Assembly (NCBI GenBank): GCA_943736015.1
Contig: OX031073.1
Span: 21,851,210-21,915,209 of the forward strand
From: Tridacna crocea
Lineage: Eukaryota > Mollusca > Bivalvia > Cardiida > Cardiidae
Direction of reading: 5' to 3'
DNA length: 64,000 nucleotides
In this document: in pieces, positions 29,763 through 39,981 of the stretch
Layout of the letters: each line of letters starts with the position of its first letter
Position numbering within the stretch: the first letter of the stretch is position 1
Translations under genes and position numbers: made by a program
The notes under the pieces: model-generated
The model's input: the letters and a program-made list of their open reading frames with translations, nothing else
Told to the model about the DNA's origin: nothing
Database searches by the model: none

Positions 29763-30139
29763 GACACCGTTACTGTGTCGTTGATAAAAGGTTCTTACAT
29801 GTACATGTATATACAATACGAGAGAAGGACTGTGACAGTGTTCAATTTTTAACAACAGTGTTCGATGATGGACTCATGAAAACTTCAATGTTCCGTGACA
29901 GACCAAAGGTTCAAAAGTCTTGTCATACTTACGACTTCTGTGGGTATTACAGCCTATTTTTGTGTTTCTACCTTGTCCGAAAAAATGGTCATACATTCCT
30001 GGAACAGAACAATTATGATGAGTGCTTCCATTTCTATGCAGGTTTATTTACAAAAAAACATATAATCGTTGAAAGAAGTTTTCAATGTTTTACCATATGT
30101 TTGAAAGCACCTCTGCGCGTAATCAGCGAAACCTCTTGA
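29763..30139 (+). CDS. Candidate coding exon, product unknown
   Basis: Acceptor GTCGATTTTAG, then 124 open codons to TGA: GHRYCVVDKRFLHVHVYTIR early, FRDRPKVQKSCHTYDFCGYY in the middle. A donor-like TATGCAG|GTTTAT lies at 30042. Cys and aromatic residues are frequent. No family recognised; it may be an exon or a relic of a transposon gene. Confidence 0.35.
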
Positions 30140-30184
30140 CACCCTCAAATCTTCGATCTATTTGCAAATAGTTAAGCTTTGAAT

Positions 30185-30402
30185 TTAACTCTTTACCACA
30201 CGACAAAAATTTAGACTTATCCAAATGAAAGCATTTGCAGACGGCAATTAAAATGTTTACATTTTGAAATTTGTCTGTAATGGAGTAGAAAACATCTTGG
30301 GAAAAGGAGAAAATGCTGGTTACCACAATTTTATCCTTTTCCCACAATGTTTCAAGAGGCTTTTCCCACAGAGCCCTTAAAAATTGTGATTTGAAGAGTT
30401 AA
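30185..30402. repeat. Family A MITE
   Basis: TTAACTCTTTACCACACGAC to GATTTGAAGAGTTAA; tip GCTGGTTACCACAATTTTATC is one-sidedly mutated. Confidence 0.85.
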
Positions 30403-31189
30403 AGGTGAATTTTTACATCTCACCAAATTAAAAAAATATTTATATCACTGAAATTCAAATGGAAAAATAGTACAATCTTCACCAATTAAGAGTCATAAAA
30501 TTACAATATTTTTTTTCTGGATGGTATTCCCTTTAAAGGCTACGTAGCCTCTTGAGGTATTTTTAGCTTTCGCACCAAAAATCAATAAAGCATTTCGGGA
30601 ATGCCAAGTGACTGGCACGTGACTCATAACGCTTAAATTCCATTACTTTACAAACATGTAATAATTATTTTCCATAATGTCTTCTTCGGATGCTATATTT
30701 GAAACTCTGTCTGTGTTTTCCTGTATATAAATAAGCGAATTGATCATCTAAAAATAGAATGTGTCTCCGGTTGGTGTCGACCTGGGCTGTAGTAAATCTC
30801 TAATTTCTCGTGTTGTCGGACGGTGTTCGACTACTGGGGTTTTATGAATGAAAATCAAAAGGCCTTGGGAGTATAAGGATGATTTTTTTGCATTTTTGTA
30901 AAATTTTCGTCCCATAATCTGAAGGACCACCTTTAAGTCCCAAAGTTCAGCTGTTTACGTTGTGTTTTTGCTTTACACTGACAGAAATTTTGATGTAATT
31001 AGCCAAATAGCTTACCATCGTCGTGAAAAATGATAGAAATTGATGGGGTGAGTACCGCAAAAAAAAAAAGATCATAGTCATATAGTACAAGGCGGATTAA
31101 GTTCCAGGGTACATAAAACTTAAAGGCGCCGGCTGAATCGGTGTAGATGTAAACCCTGCAATTGAACTTCCGTTGTACCACATATTGCA
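30403..31189. other. No firm gene; one weak minus-strand frame
   Basis: A minus-strand acceptor (GTTCAATTGCAG at about 31162) is followed by two possible readings (YIYTDSAGAFKFYVPWN, or TSTPIQPAPLSFMYPGT and stop). I did not call it because no partner exon fits. Confidence 0.2.
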
Positions 31190-31402
31190 CACAAACTTTA
31201 AGACTGGTCCAAACTATTAAAGCATTCGCAGATGGCAAATAATCTGTGGCTAAATGATAGAAACCGTCTGTGAAAGGCTAAAAGTCATTGTGGGAAAAGG
31301 ATAAAATGCAATGTAACAGCATGTTCTCCTTTATCGGATTTTTTTTCAAGAGCCTTCTCCCCCAGGGTCGTTAAAAACAAGATAGTTTGATGAAGGGCTC
31401 TT
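31190..31402. repeat. Family A MITE, decayed
   Basis: CTTTAAGACTGGTCCAAAC, AAAAGTCATTGTGGGAAAAG and TTTGATGAAGGGCTCTTA; the palindrome is largely lost. Confidence 0.7.
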
Positions 31403-31502
31403 AGAGACTGACAGACAGACATGCTTTAATTGCTCAAATTCACAAAATGTAAATACATGAGCTACAAATGCAAAATGCTTATGAATAGCCCAAAATACTT
31501 AC

Positions 31503-31542
31503 TTCTATAGTTGGTATCCCTTGCTCTACAGTCGGCGTGGCG
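31503..31542 (-). CDS. Candidate 40 bp exon of the minus-strand gene
   Basis: Acceptor GTAGAACCTTTGCAG and donor GAA|GTAAGTATTTT are both strong. Incoming phase 2 gives ATPTVEQGIPTIE and leaves in phase 0, as needed for 26752 and 19214. Phase 1 hits a stop, so it cannot follow 38237-38305 directly; an unseen exon or skipping is needed. Confidence 0.42.
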
Positions 31543-31568
31543 CTGCAAAGGTTCTACAAAGAAGCATT

Positions 31569-31900
31569 TATTATACTGCAAAGAATTTTTTCGTGATCTG
31601 ATTGGATAATATGCCCCAAACATATGTATCATGTACATGGGAAAACCAATGCAAAAGCAGTTTCCTTTTCGAGAGCCTCGTATACATGACTACACTGTCA
31701 ACACAATATCCAAAATGGCGGCGTCGATCAAGATTAACATCAATATTATGTGCCAAACTGCATGTTTTAGCACATATTATCAAGGTTGAAGTGATTTCAT
31801 TTCCCAGTGCTGTCAGTTTTCATTGAAATGGGGCATTCAGAAGGGAAATTGTGCTTCGTCAGCGCACTCAATCTTTTAAACAAAAAAAACTAGGTAAAAT
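31569..31900. mobile_element. Element J, truncated copy
   Basis: Starts TTATTATACTGCAAAGAATT with TGATCTGATTGGATAATATG and ATGGCGGCGTCGATC. The right terminal repeat and J2 are absent. Confidence 0.65.
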
Positions 31901-31984
31901 TCCAAATATGTTAACAAATATGGGAACAACTTTATCATGACAAGAACTTTGACCGCGAATTTTCTTCAGAAACCTAGGTCAGCA

Positions 31985-32130
31985 TTGTTTTAGAAATCAA
32001 GCGAATAATTTCAGAGTATTGACCAAATACAGCACTTTTTTTCTTATCTCACACGTGTGTGAGACCAGAAAATTCGTAATGGCTGAATTACATTGAAAAC
32101 AGAAGGAATTACATGTATGTGATAAAAATA
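31985..32130. mobile_element. Element M fragment
   Basis: Reverse of the M left part: TCTTATCTCACACGTGTGTG, GAAAATTCGTAATGGCTG and ATGTGATAAAAATAA. Confidence 0.5.
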
Positions 32131-32164
32131 AATCCCTGTTTCATTGACCACCATAAATCGTCGG

Positions 32165-32262
32165 AAGGAATTTGGCGAAGCTTGGTATCGAACCTGCGAC
32201 CATTAGGTTTCGACCTATGTATTGTCCGGACAGCTCTATCTGTCGTGGCTTTCGTGTTGGTA
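32165..32262 (-). repeat. tRNA-derived SINE head
   Basis: Minus strand: CCACGACAGATAGAGCTGTC (A box) and CGCAGGTTCGATACCAAG (B box). The intervening arms do not fold as a functional tRNA. Confidence 0.45.
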
Positions 32263-32397
32263 TCATTTTGAAAATTATTACATTCGTCTAAAGTTCTGAA
32301 TGGGGGGCATTCTTGGAAATTAAATTATCTCCCTTGCCGGATAAACACTAAAATTATCCAAATAACAGATTGGTCCTTTTACCTGTAGTCCTTTATT

Positions 32398-32468
32398 AGT
32401 TGTACGGTCAGGTGGCAGGGGACTTGGAAACTTTTTCACGGCTGTGGTTAATCATGTCGCCCCGAGCC
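32398..32468. repeat. J2 half-palindrome
   Basis: Left arm only (GTTGTACGGTCAGGTGGCAG to CATGTCGCCCCGAGCC), then an abrupt junction with repeat O. Confidence 0.7.
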
Positions 32469-32850
32469 GCACAGAAACGTCATATGCTTTACTTGACGAT
32501 TATTTGGCCTTCCTTTCGTATTTTCAAGTCATGACCTTGTCCAGCAGTCTTGTTTCTCTTTGTTTTAACGAAATCATTCCTATTTTTTCTTCTGCTAAGA
32601 TTTATTTACTTAACGAAAAATTACACTTACTTTAGGGTCATTTGCACATGGCAAATTAACGTACTAAATATTGGTCTGAAATTCGTCATATAAAAATAAA
32701 TAACGTCTATTTCCTGTTCCGGTTTTTTGATTTCGATTTATTTACAAAACCATGACGAAACAGACTGTTTATCAGAATAATTTCGCAAATAAAAATGAAT
32801 TTAGACAGCAAATTCTGTGGCATTCCGCCTTTTAAATTCACCGCTGCAGT
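32466..32850 (-). repeat. Repeat O, copy 4, unoccupied at the family A site
   Basis: TTTATTTACTTAACGAAAAATTAC here corresponds to the positions filled by family A in copies at 5450 and 25600. It is an empty site with a single TTAA. Confidence 0.75.
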
Positions 32851-32869
32851 TGGAGAGGTCTGATGACCT

Positions 32870-33000
32870 CTCCTGTAAGTTTTGAGGTGGAACGATCCGA
32901 CAGGAAGAAAATTGACAATAGCAAAATGTTTCGATTCAGGTCAGCCTGCGCGGATTGCGCAGGCTGACCTGAATCGATACTTTTTGCAGATGGATTTAGC
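32870..33000. repeat. Family C MITE, near-perfect palindrome
   Basis: TTTCGATTCAGGTCAGCCTG and CAGGCTGACCTGAATCGATA. Both arms carry TTCAGG/CCTGAA where the 18456 copy has TCGGGG/CCTCGA. Confidence 0.82.
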
Positions 33001-33302
33001 ACATTTTTAGTCCACCGTTTATTAAATTAGAGAATGAGGGTCATTCTTTCGTTATTTCCCTTGATTCTTCTCCAGTCTAACATTTGAGGGTTACTTGGAT
33101 TTTATCCTTGATTTTCTTGCACTGAACAGCTATGATTTTGAGACGATAACGCAATTAAATCTAGTTAGATTGTTTTATAAATCAATACTTGTGCGTAGTT
33201 CGAGATGATTAAGAACAGAATTTGAATTTAATTACATGCAGACCTTACACAAACGTAATAAATCATTGTTATATATTTGCAACACCCCAAGGGAACCAAG
33301 GA

Positions 33303-33669
33303 TAAAAAACATTATTATACTGCAAAGAAATTTCTTGTGATCTGATTGGTTAACATGCCGAGAACATAATATCATGTTCCATGGCAAAAAACACGTAAAA
33401 CCAGTTTCCCCTTTGAGTGCCCCGTATACATCACTACACGTGCAATACATCATCCACAATGGCGGCGTCGATCTATCACCAAACTGCATATTTATGCACC
33501 AAACTGCAGTTTTAGTGACGTCAGTTTCCAGTGACGTCAGTTTTCATTGAATTGGGGCACACAGAAGCGAATTTCTATTTCGTCAGCATACCCGATTCGT
33601 GAAATTATAAAACAGGAAAATTTCGCTTAACACGCTTTGAAAGGGTAAAACTTTGCAGTATAATAAATT
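33303..33669. mobile_element. Element J, complete copy
   Basis: Ends TTATTATACTGCAAAG at the left and CTTTGCAGTATAATAA at the right. 367 bp; no coding capacity. Confidence 0.85.
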
Positions 33670-33671
33670 CG

Positions 33672-33812
33672 TTGTATGGTCAGGTGGCAGGGGACTTGGA
33701 AACTTGTTCACGGCTGTGGGGAATCATGTCGCCACCTTGCTTTCGGCTCGAGGCGACAAGATTCACCACAGCCGTGAACAAGTTTCCAAGTCCTCTGCCA
33801 CCTGACCATACA
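33672..33812. repeat. J2 palindrome, copy with near-perfect arms
   Basis: GTTGTATGGTCAGGTGGCAG and CTGCCACCTGACCATACAAC at the ends, two bases away from the J terminus. Confidence 0.88.
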
Positions 33813-33985
33813 ACTAAAACTGTATACCGACCACTCTGCCAAAAATTCGGGGTTCCTGTACACACACAACCATCGGGCACGGAGGGAAAGTTGGTTTGAA
33901 ATATACCTAGATATGAGGAAAAAAGTTTGTGTCAGTCATTTAGAAGCTGTTAAACAACTTGCTTGGTTACGTATAAAATCAAAAT

Positions 33986-33987
<2 letters not shown>

Positions 33988-34035
<48 letters not shown>
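33988..34035. repeat. CT microsatellite
   Basis: About 24 CT units, followed by CCGTCTGTCTGTCCGTCTG. Confidence 0.95.
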
Positions 34036-34036
<1 letters not shown>

Positions 34037-34106
34037 GTCCGTCTGTCTGTCCGTCTGTCTGCCTGTCTTGAATGAATGAGACAGGCTATGAGAAAAAGCG
34101 GGGATT

Positions 34107-34781
34107 AAGGTCCGTTTATACAGAGCGCGAATGCGAACGCGTCCAAAGCGAACACGAACGCGAACGCGACTTTTGAGCAGTTTTGCCATTCAAATAGAGC
34201 AGGAACCCGAACGCGGAAAACCGTCGACGGCTTTGGAGGCGGCTCGTCTTTTTCTTGCTGTGAGAGATAAAATTTGGTCATTTGGAATCATGGCGTAGGG
34301 AGAGTCAGATACGGAGGAGATCATAGTACTGTGCTTGTACGCAAAACAACGGAGGAAGAGAAAGAGGTGTGTGTCAGTGCACAAAATTGTCATACAGTCC
34401 ATGATTCTTCTCAATTTCAAGAATCATGGCTTCTGTCTTGTCCATTGTCTTGTCCATTCTTCTCCAAACTTCACAAGCAAAGTAGACTGACGCCAGGGCC
34501 TAGCTTTTCCTTGGGACGGTCAGGCGTACAAGTTTCTATTTGTGGAAATGATGCAAGGGAAGTACCTGCTGATTGGTTGATAGCAAAAAAGCCGCGCGAC
34601 CTTCTCAGAAAATTCGCTCTGGGGGCAATCAAGGCGGTCGTTCGCGCGAACAAATGTTTGTTCGCGTTCGCGTTCGCACTGTATTTGAACGGTTCCTCTA
34701 CAAATGACTAAAATATTCCTGGACGAAAAACCGCGTTCGCTTTCGCGTTCGCGTTCGCACTCTGTATAAACGGACCTTAAT
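34107..34781. mobile_element. GC-rich terminal-repeat MITE (possibly PIF/Harbinger-derived)
   Basis: TTAAGGTCCGTTTATACAGA at the left and TCTGTATAAACGGACCTTAA at the right, with AACGCGAACGCG-type subterminal repeats at both ends. The interior frames (both strands) show no transposase motif I know. The class is a guess from the style of the ends. Confidence 0.75.
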
Positions 34782-36276
34782 ACCTAACAAGTCTCCCCGG
34801 TGCGTTATACCTAACAAGTCTCCCCGGTGCGTTATACCTAACAAGTCTCCACGAAGCATTGTGCCTAACAAGTCTCCCCGGTGCATTGTGCCTAACAATT
34901 CTCCCCGCTGCATTGTGCCTAACGAGTCTCCCCGGTGCATTATACCTAACAATTCTCCAAGGTGCATTGTACCTAACGAGTCTCCCCGGTGCATTGTACC
35001 TAACAGGTCTCCCCGGTGCAGTATACCTAACAAGTATCCCCGGTGCATTATACCTAACAGGTCTCCCCGGTGCAGTATACCTAACAAGTCCCCCCCGGTG
35101 CATTGTACCTAACAAGTCTTCCCGGTGCAGTATACCTAACAAGTCTCCCCGGTGCAGTATACCGCAGTATACCTAACATGTCTCCCCGCTGTAGTATACC
35201 ATAGTATACCTATCAAGTCTCTCCGGTGCGTTGTACCTAATGAGTCTCCCCGGTGCAGTATACCAAACATGTCTCCCGGTGCATAATACCTAACAGGTCT
35301 CCCCGGTGCAGTATACATAACAAGTCTCCCCAGTGCATTGTAAATAACAGGTCTCCCCGATGCAGCATGCCTAACAAGTCTCCCCGGTGCATTGTACCTA
35401 ACAAGTCTCCCAGGTGCAGTATGCTTAACAAGTCTCCCCGGTGCATTATACCTAACAAGTCTCCCCGGCACATTATACCTAACAAGTCTCCCCGGTGCAT
35501 TATACCTAACAAGTCACCCCGGTACATTATACCTAACAAGTCTCCCCGGTACATTATACCTCACAAGTCCCCCCGGTACATTATACCTAACAAGTCTTCA
35601 CAGTACATTATACCTAACAAGTCTCCCCGTTACATTATACCTAACAAGTCTCCCCGGTACATTGTACCTAACAAGTCTCCCCGGTACAGTATACCTAACA
35701 AGTCTCCCCGGTGCAGTATACCTAACAAATCTCCCCGGTATATTATACCTAACAAGTCTTCCCGTTATATTATACCTAACAAGTCTCCCCGGTACATTAT
35801 ACCTAACAAATCTTTTCGGTACATTATACCTAACAAGTCCCCCCGGTACGTTATACCTAACAAGTCCCCCCGGTACGTTATACCTAACAAGTCTTTCCGG
35901 TATGTTATACCTAACAAGTCTCCCCGGGTACATTATACCTAACAAGTCCCCCCCCCCGGTACATTATACCTAACAAGTCTCTCCGGTACATTTTACCTAA
36001 CAAGTCTTTCCGGTACATTATACCTAACAAGTCTTCCCGTTACATTATACCTAACAAGTCTCCCCGGTACATTATACCTAACAAGTCTCTCCGGTACACT
36101 TTACCTAACAAGTCTTTCCGGTACATTATACCTAACAAGTCTTCCCGTTACATTATACCTAACAAGCCTTCTCGGTATGTTATGCCTAACAAGTCTCCCC
36201 GGTGCAGTATACCTAACAAATCTCCCCGGTGCAGTATACCTAACAAATCTCTCCGGTACATTATACCCAACAAGTC
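34782..36276. repeat. 27 bp satellite, about 55 units
   Basis: Unit CCTAACAAGTCTCCCCGGTA plus CATTATA. Because 27 is a multiple of three and stops are rare, several frames on both strands stay open (PNKSPRYII-type 9-residue repeats); these are not genes. GGTGC-type units fill the left part to about 35500 and return near 36190, with GGTAC-type units between. Irregular units lie at 35155-35210. Confidence 0.95.
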
Positions 36277-36399
36277 ATCATATTTTTGTAGATCCATAAA
36301 ATCCATCCGTATGTATGTAACAACCGACTGAAGTATTAGGAACACTGGTCCATTGCACGGGTAGAAAATGGACGAAAAGCGGGTCAGCTTAAGTCTCAA

Positions 36400-36480
36400 T
36401 AAACAGACGCTACGGTGATTTTTTTTTTTTCATATTTGGACATTTATTGTGCACCGTACCGTCTCAAGTCCATCGTAGAT
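36400..36480. repeat. Repeat S, copy 1
   Basis: CATATTTGGACATTTATTGT and CGTCTCAAGTCCATCGTAGA recur inverted at 59062-59145. Confidence 0.6.
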
Positions 36481-37019
36481 TTTCCTGTAGCAAAGATACT
36501 GCCTTTCTGTGTCGCCGGTTTAATCTGTATTGCAGCGAAATGCAATTAAATTTAAGTAATCAACATGACCAAAGACAAATTATGAAACATTTCATTACCA
36601 AAATGTAGAAGTCGTTTATAACATGTAAATCTCGGAAAAACACTGACGAAATTTATCGTGCATGGCGGCCATCTTGAGTGTTTTCGGAAATATAAATAAC
36701 TAAAGTAACAGATGAAATGCACGGTTTTCTCTTATGTTAAGTATTCAAATTGACAATATTTGTATTTCAAAAGAAGGATTATTAAATACACAAGCAACAG
36801 GTATGATTAAATCCTAGTTTTGTGCTCTATTTGCGAAATTATAAGGGTTCAAACTTGAGCACAACATCTGTGCGGAACTTTCAACTGGTTTTGTCCGGAT
36901 CGTCTCTGTACCCAGAGGCGACCAGTCAAAAAGTAACATCGCCTTTGGGGACAGTTGTCTGTGCTAAAGTCGTTTTACCTTTTGCTCGTGCATTTCCAAA
37001 GAGTTTGGCTAAAATATAG
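36481..37019. other. No firm gene; a 30 bp minus-strand micro-exon is possible
   Basis: On the minus strand GCTATATTTTAG and AAAAG|GTAAAA bracket 30 bases (36978-37007) that read AKLFGNARAK in phase 1. Signals are weak. A plus frame at 36822 has no support. Confidence 0.2.
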
Positions 37020-37145
37020 CATGCCCTGTAAAAAGGGGCCTTAATGCATCTGCGAAAAGTATCGACCCAGGTCAGCCTGGATCGAAACATTTCGCTATTG
37101 GTCAATTTTCTGTTTGTCATAGGACCAGTGCACCTCATAGTTAAG
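37020..37145. repeat. Family C MITE with the palindrome's middle deleted
   Basis: GCGAAAAGTATCGACCCAGG, then TCAGCCTGGATCGAAACATTTCGC; the GCGCAGG part is missing. Confidence 0.7.
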
Positions 37146-37153
37146 TCTATTGT

Positions 37154-37382
37154 TTAACCCTTTCCCAAAAGACAAACTTTTCGACTAGACCAAATTGAAA
37201 GCATTTGCAGACGACAATTCAACTTTTGCTGAAAAGATTATTTCTGTCTATGATAGGGTAGAAAACATTGTGGGAAAAGGAGAAAATGCTGGTTACCAGC
37301 ATTTTCTCCTTTTCCCACAATATTTTCAAAAGGCTACTATTCCAGACCCGTAAAAACCATGGATTGTTTTGGAAAGGGTTAA
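37154..37382. repeat. Family A MITE, full length
   Basis: TTAACCCTTTCCCAAAAGAC to TTGGAAAGGGTTAA; the last TTAA is shared with the next copy. Confidence 0.92.
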
Positions 37383-37607
37383 CTCTTTACCACAAGAGAA
37401 AATTTTAGACTGGTCCAAATTGAGAGCATTTGCAGACGACAAAATAAAGGTGACTGAAAAATTAAAATATGCTTTTGGGAGGGTAGAAAACACTGTGGGA
37501 AAAGGAGAAAATGCTGGTTAGCATCATTTTCTCCTTTTCCAACAGTGTTTTCGAAAGGCTTCTTTCTCAGGTTCGTTAAAAGTCGGGATTGTGTGATAAA
37601 GAGTTAA
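37379..37607. repeat. Family A MITE, head to tail with the previous copy
   Basis: TTAACTCTTTACCACAAGAG to GTGATAAAGAGTTAA. Belongs to a different sub-type than its neighbour, so this is insertion into a terminal TTAA and not duplication. Confidence 0.9.
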
Positions 37608-37735
37608 AAGAAGTGACTATTAGGGATCCATAATTATGTGATAATTATGTGATAATTGTGTGATGACTTAGTTTGGTATCACGTATCACGGGACTGCATT
37701 AAGCCCTCTTTTGCCAACTTACATATACATTATCA

Positions 37736-37866
37736 GTTGTACGGTCAGGTGGCAGGGGACTTGGAAACAGCTGTGGTTAATCATGTCGTCTCGAGCCGAA
37801 GGCGGGGTGGCGACATCATTCGACACAGCCATGAACAAGTTTCCAAGTCCCCTGCTACCTGAACGA
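37736..37866. repeat. J2 palindrome, copy 3
   Basis: GTTGTACGGTCAGGTGGCAG left; CAAGTCCCCTGCTACCTGAA right; a ~15 bp deletion in one arm. Confidence 0.8.
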
Positions 37867-37876
37867 AAAACGAATT

Positions 37877-38221
37877 TATTATACTGCAAAGTTTTACCTT
37901 TTTAAAGCACGTTAAGCAAAATTGTCCTGTATTATAATCTCACGAATCGAGTATGTTAACAAAGTAGAAATTCCCTTCTGAGTGCCTCAATTTAATGAAA
38001 ACTGACGTCACTGCAAACTGCCGTCACTAAAACGTGCAGTTTGGTGCATAAATGTGAAGTCTGGTGATGGATCGACGCCGCCATTTTGGATGTTGTGTTG
38101 CACGTGTAATGATGTTTACGAGGCACTCAAAAGGGAAACTGGTTTTTGCCAGGGAACATGATATATGTTCCAGGCATGTTAACCAATCAGATCACGAGAA
38201 ATCTCTTTGCAGTATAATAAG
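37877..38221. mobile_element. Element J, complete, reversed
   Basis: TTATTATACTGCAAAG and CTTTGCAGTATAATAA ends; J2 again lies against one terminus, here on the left. Confidence 0.85.
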
Positions 38222-38236
38222 TATATACGTCCATAC

Positions 38237-38305
38237 CTGCCAGTTCGTGCACAGCTTTGTAGGCTATTCGATCATCTTTAATTTTTGACGTGATGTTATG
38301 AACGG
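38237..38305 (-). CDS. Internal exon of an unidentified minus-strand gene
   Basis: Acceptor ATTTGTTTTCAG, donor CAG|GTATGG, 69 bp. Only phase 1 is open: VHNITSKIKDDRIAYKAVHE and then LAG. Charged, helix-prone, with one NIT glycosylation sequon, which is relevant if the signal-peptide exon at 61760 belongs to the same gene. Phase matches 42741-42839. No family recognised. Confidence 0.55.
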
Positions 38306-38399
38306 CTGAAAACAAATAAGAAAAACTACATTCACGAAAAGTAATGATTATACGGTATCAAAGGGCTGAGAGTTCTGATACAGAATTTGTCCCGCGCTA

Positions 38400-38635
38400 T
38401 TAACTGTTTACAAAACGACAAAATTTTAGCATTTTCCAAATTGAAATATTTTGCAGACGACAAATTATACGTCTCTCATTTGCAAGAATTGATACTTGAC
38501 TTTAAAAGAGTAGAAAACATTGCAGAAAAAAAGGAGAAAATGCTGGTTGCCAACATTTTCTCCTTTTCCCACAATGTTTTCCGGAGGCTTCTTCCTCTGG
38601 GTCGTGGAAACCAGGGATTATTGGTAAAGGGTTAA
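38400..38635. repeat. Family A MITE
   Basis: TTAACTGTTTACAAAACGAC to TTGGTAAAGGGTTAA; core GCTGGTTGCCAACA. Confidence 0.85.
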
Positions 38636-38682
38636 GTTATCACAGGGGACAATGAAATATAGGCTTTTTGCCGCATGAAATT

Positions 38683-39110
38683 TAAATATGAAAAGGGGGT
38701 GGGGCAAATACATAGGCAAAACCCATCGACTAAGATCAGCTTGTGCAGCCTGCGCAGGCTGACCTTGGCCGGTGTAATGCAGGGAAATGACCCTCGCCTA
38801 CAAAATGACTCACGGGTCATTTCTCTACGTAGAGGATTAACCCGGGTCATTATTCTACGTAGAGGATTGCCCCGGGTCATTATTCTACGTAGAGAAATAG
38901 CCCCAGGGTCATTATTCTAGGTAGAGAAGTGACTCCAGAGGGTTATTTCTCTAAGTAGAATAATGACCCACGGGTCATTCCTCTACGTAGAGAAATGACC
39001 GGTGGGTCATTTTGTAGGGTTGGGTAATTTCTCTGCATTACACCGGAACCTGGTGCTGCTGGTCGATTTTCTGTATGTCCAAGGACCAGTTTACCTCATG
39101 ATTCAGTCAG
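38683..39110. repeat. Family C MITE interrupted by element K
   Basis: AAGATCAGCTTGTGCAGCCT and GGCTGACCTTGGCC before K; GCTGCTGGTCGATTTTCTGT after it. Confidence 0.65.
38774..39046. mobile_element. Element K with an internal CTACGTAGAG array, copy 1
   Basis: Ends GGTGTAATGCAGGGAAATGA and ATTTCTCTGCATTACACC. Between them about eight ~35 bp units built from TTCTCTACGTAGAGAAATGA and GGGTCATT, many palindromic. Copy 2 is at 61369-61668. Confidence 0.88.
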
Positions 39111-39186
39111 TTGTTAGACGATAGACTTTATGGATCAATAACAATGTGATAACTTGTCAGGTATTTAGAATCATGGAGATGCAATA

Positions 39187-39380
39187 ACCCTGAGAAAGAA
39201 GCCTTCTGAAAACATCGTGGGAAAAGGAGAAAATGCTGGTAACCAGCATTTTCTCCTTTTCCCGCAATGTTTTCTTCCCTTCCTAAAACATATTTCAATT
39301 TTTGAGTCACTTTTATTTTGTCATCTGCAAATGCTTCCAACTTGGACTAGTCTAATGTTATGTTGTTTAGTAAAGAGTTA
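39187..39380. repeat. Family A MITE, 5' truncated
   Basis: Starts CCCTGAGAAAGAAGCC and ends GTAAAGAGTTAA; the core palindrome is perfect but for one base. Confidence 0.85.
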
Positions 39381-39842
39381 AGTCCCTTGTTAGAGGGCTC
39401 ATATATGGCTCATATATATTTGTTTATGACCATGCCCTTATAAAAAGATAACTGATCAGGTAGTCATCTTCCCAGCTCATCAGTTTGATGCAGTTTTCTT
39501 CAAGTTATCTAAATGTCTGACTGTATAAAAGTGTATTGCACATACGGTACCAACTTGGCGAGCTTGATATGTATTAGCTAAACTTTGACTGAAAATAGAA
39601 TGTTTAGAGCGCATGCGTATACGACAGTAACTGGTTCCGGCAAGAACAATCATAGAACGCTACAAATGAATCTTTAAACTTAATTTTCAAGTAACTTTAC
39701 ATTTGAAATTCTGTAAGCAAGCTTTCTTTTATAAAGAAAGGATAAAGGCTATTACACTCAAATATCTTTTTTTGAAAAAAAAAATAATAAATAAATAAAT
39801 TAGGCCTACGCTTTAGCTGCTGATCGCGGCTCTCCGACCTTT
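39381..39842. other. No gene seen
   Basis: Short AT-rich sequence; an AAATAAATAAATAAAT run near 39786. Confidence 0.5.
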
Positions 39843-39960
39843 TAAGTAAAGTGTAGATCAAGATCAGACTACACAAATCGTGCAATCTGATCTTTGATCA
39901 GCACTGTCCGAGATATTTCTCCCCAAAAGTCGACTTTGAAACAGCAACCCTTGAGTTTTT
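39843..39960. repeat. Family G unit, reversed
   Basis: GTAGATCAAGATCAGACTAC faces CAATCTGATCTTTGATCA; GTCGACTTTGAAACAG matches the reverse of the unit near 480-520. Confidence 0.65.
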
Positions 39961-39981
39961 ACTATCCACTTTAAGGTGTTG

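Noticed and set aside
33950-34189. Minus-strand frame with long Arg-Glu runs
   Set aside because: Translation of the CT microsatellite and GCGTTC terminal repeats.
34190-34711. Transposase in the GC-rich MITE
   Set aside because: Frames exist on both strands but show no DDE-type or Myb-type motif; treated as non-coding.
35253-35942. 229-codon frame, the longest in the window
   Set aside because: Pure satellite; no codon structure beyond the repeat.
34698-36399. Several long open frames on both strands with PNKSPRYII or LTSLPGT repeats
   Set aside because: They follow from a 27 bp satellite whose unit length is a multiple of three; all frames are repetitive and none has start, splice or promoter support.
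38675-38920. Frames with Arg-rich repeats (LRRGLTRVIILRRG)
   Set aside because: They are the CTACGTAG array of element K.
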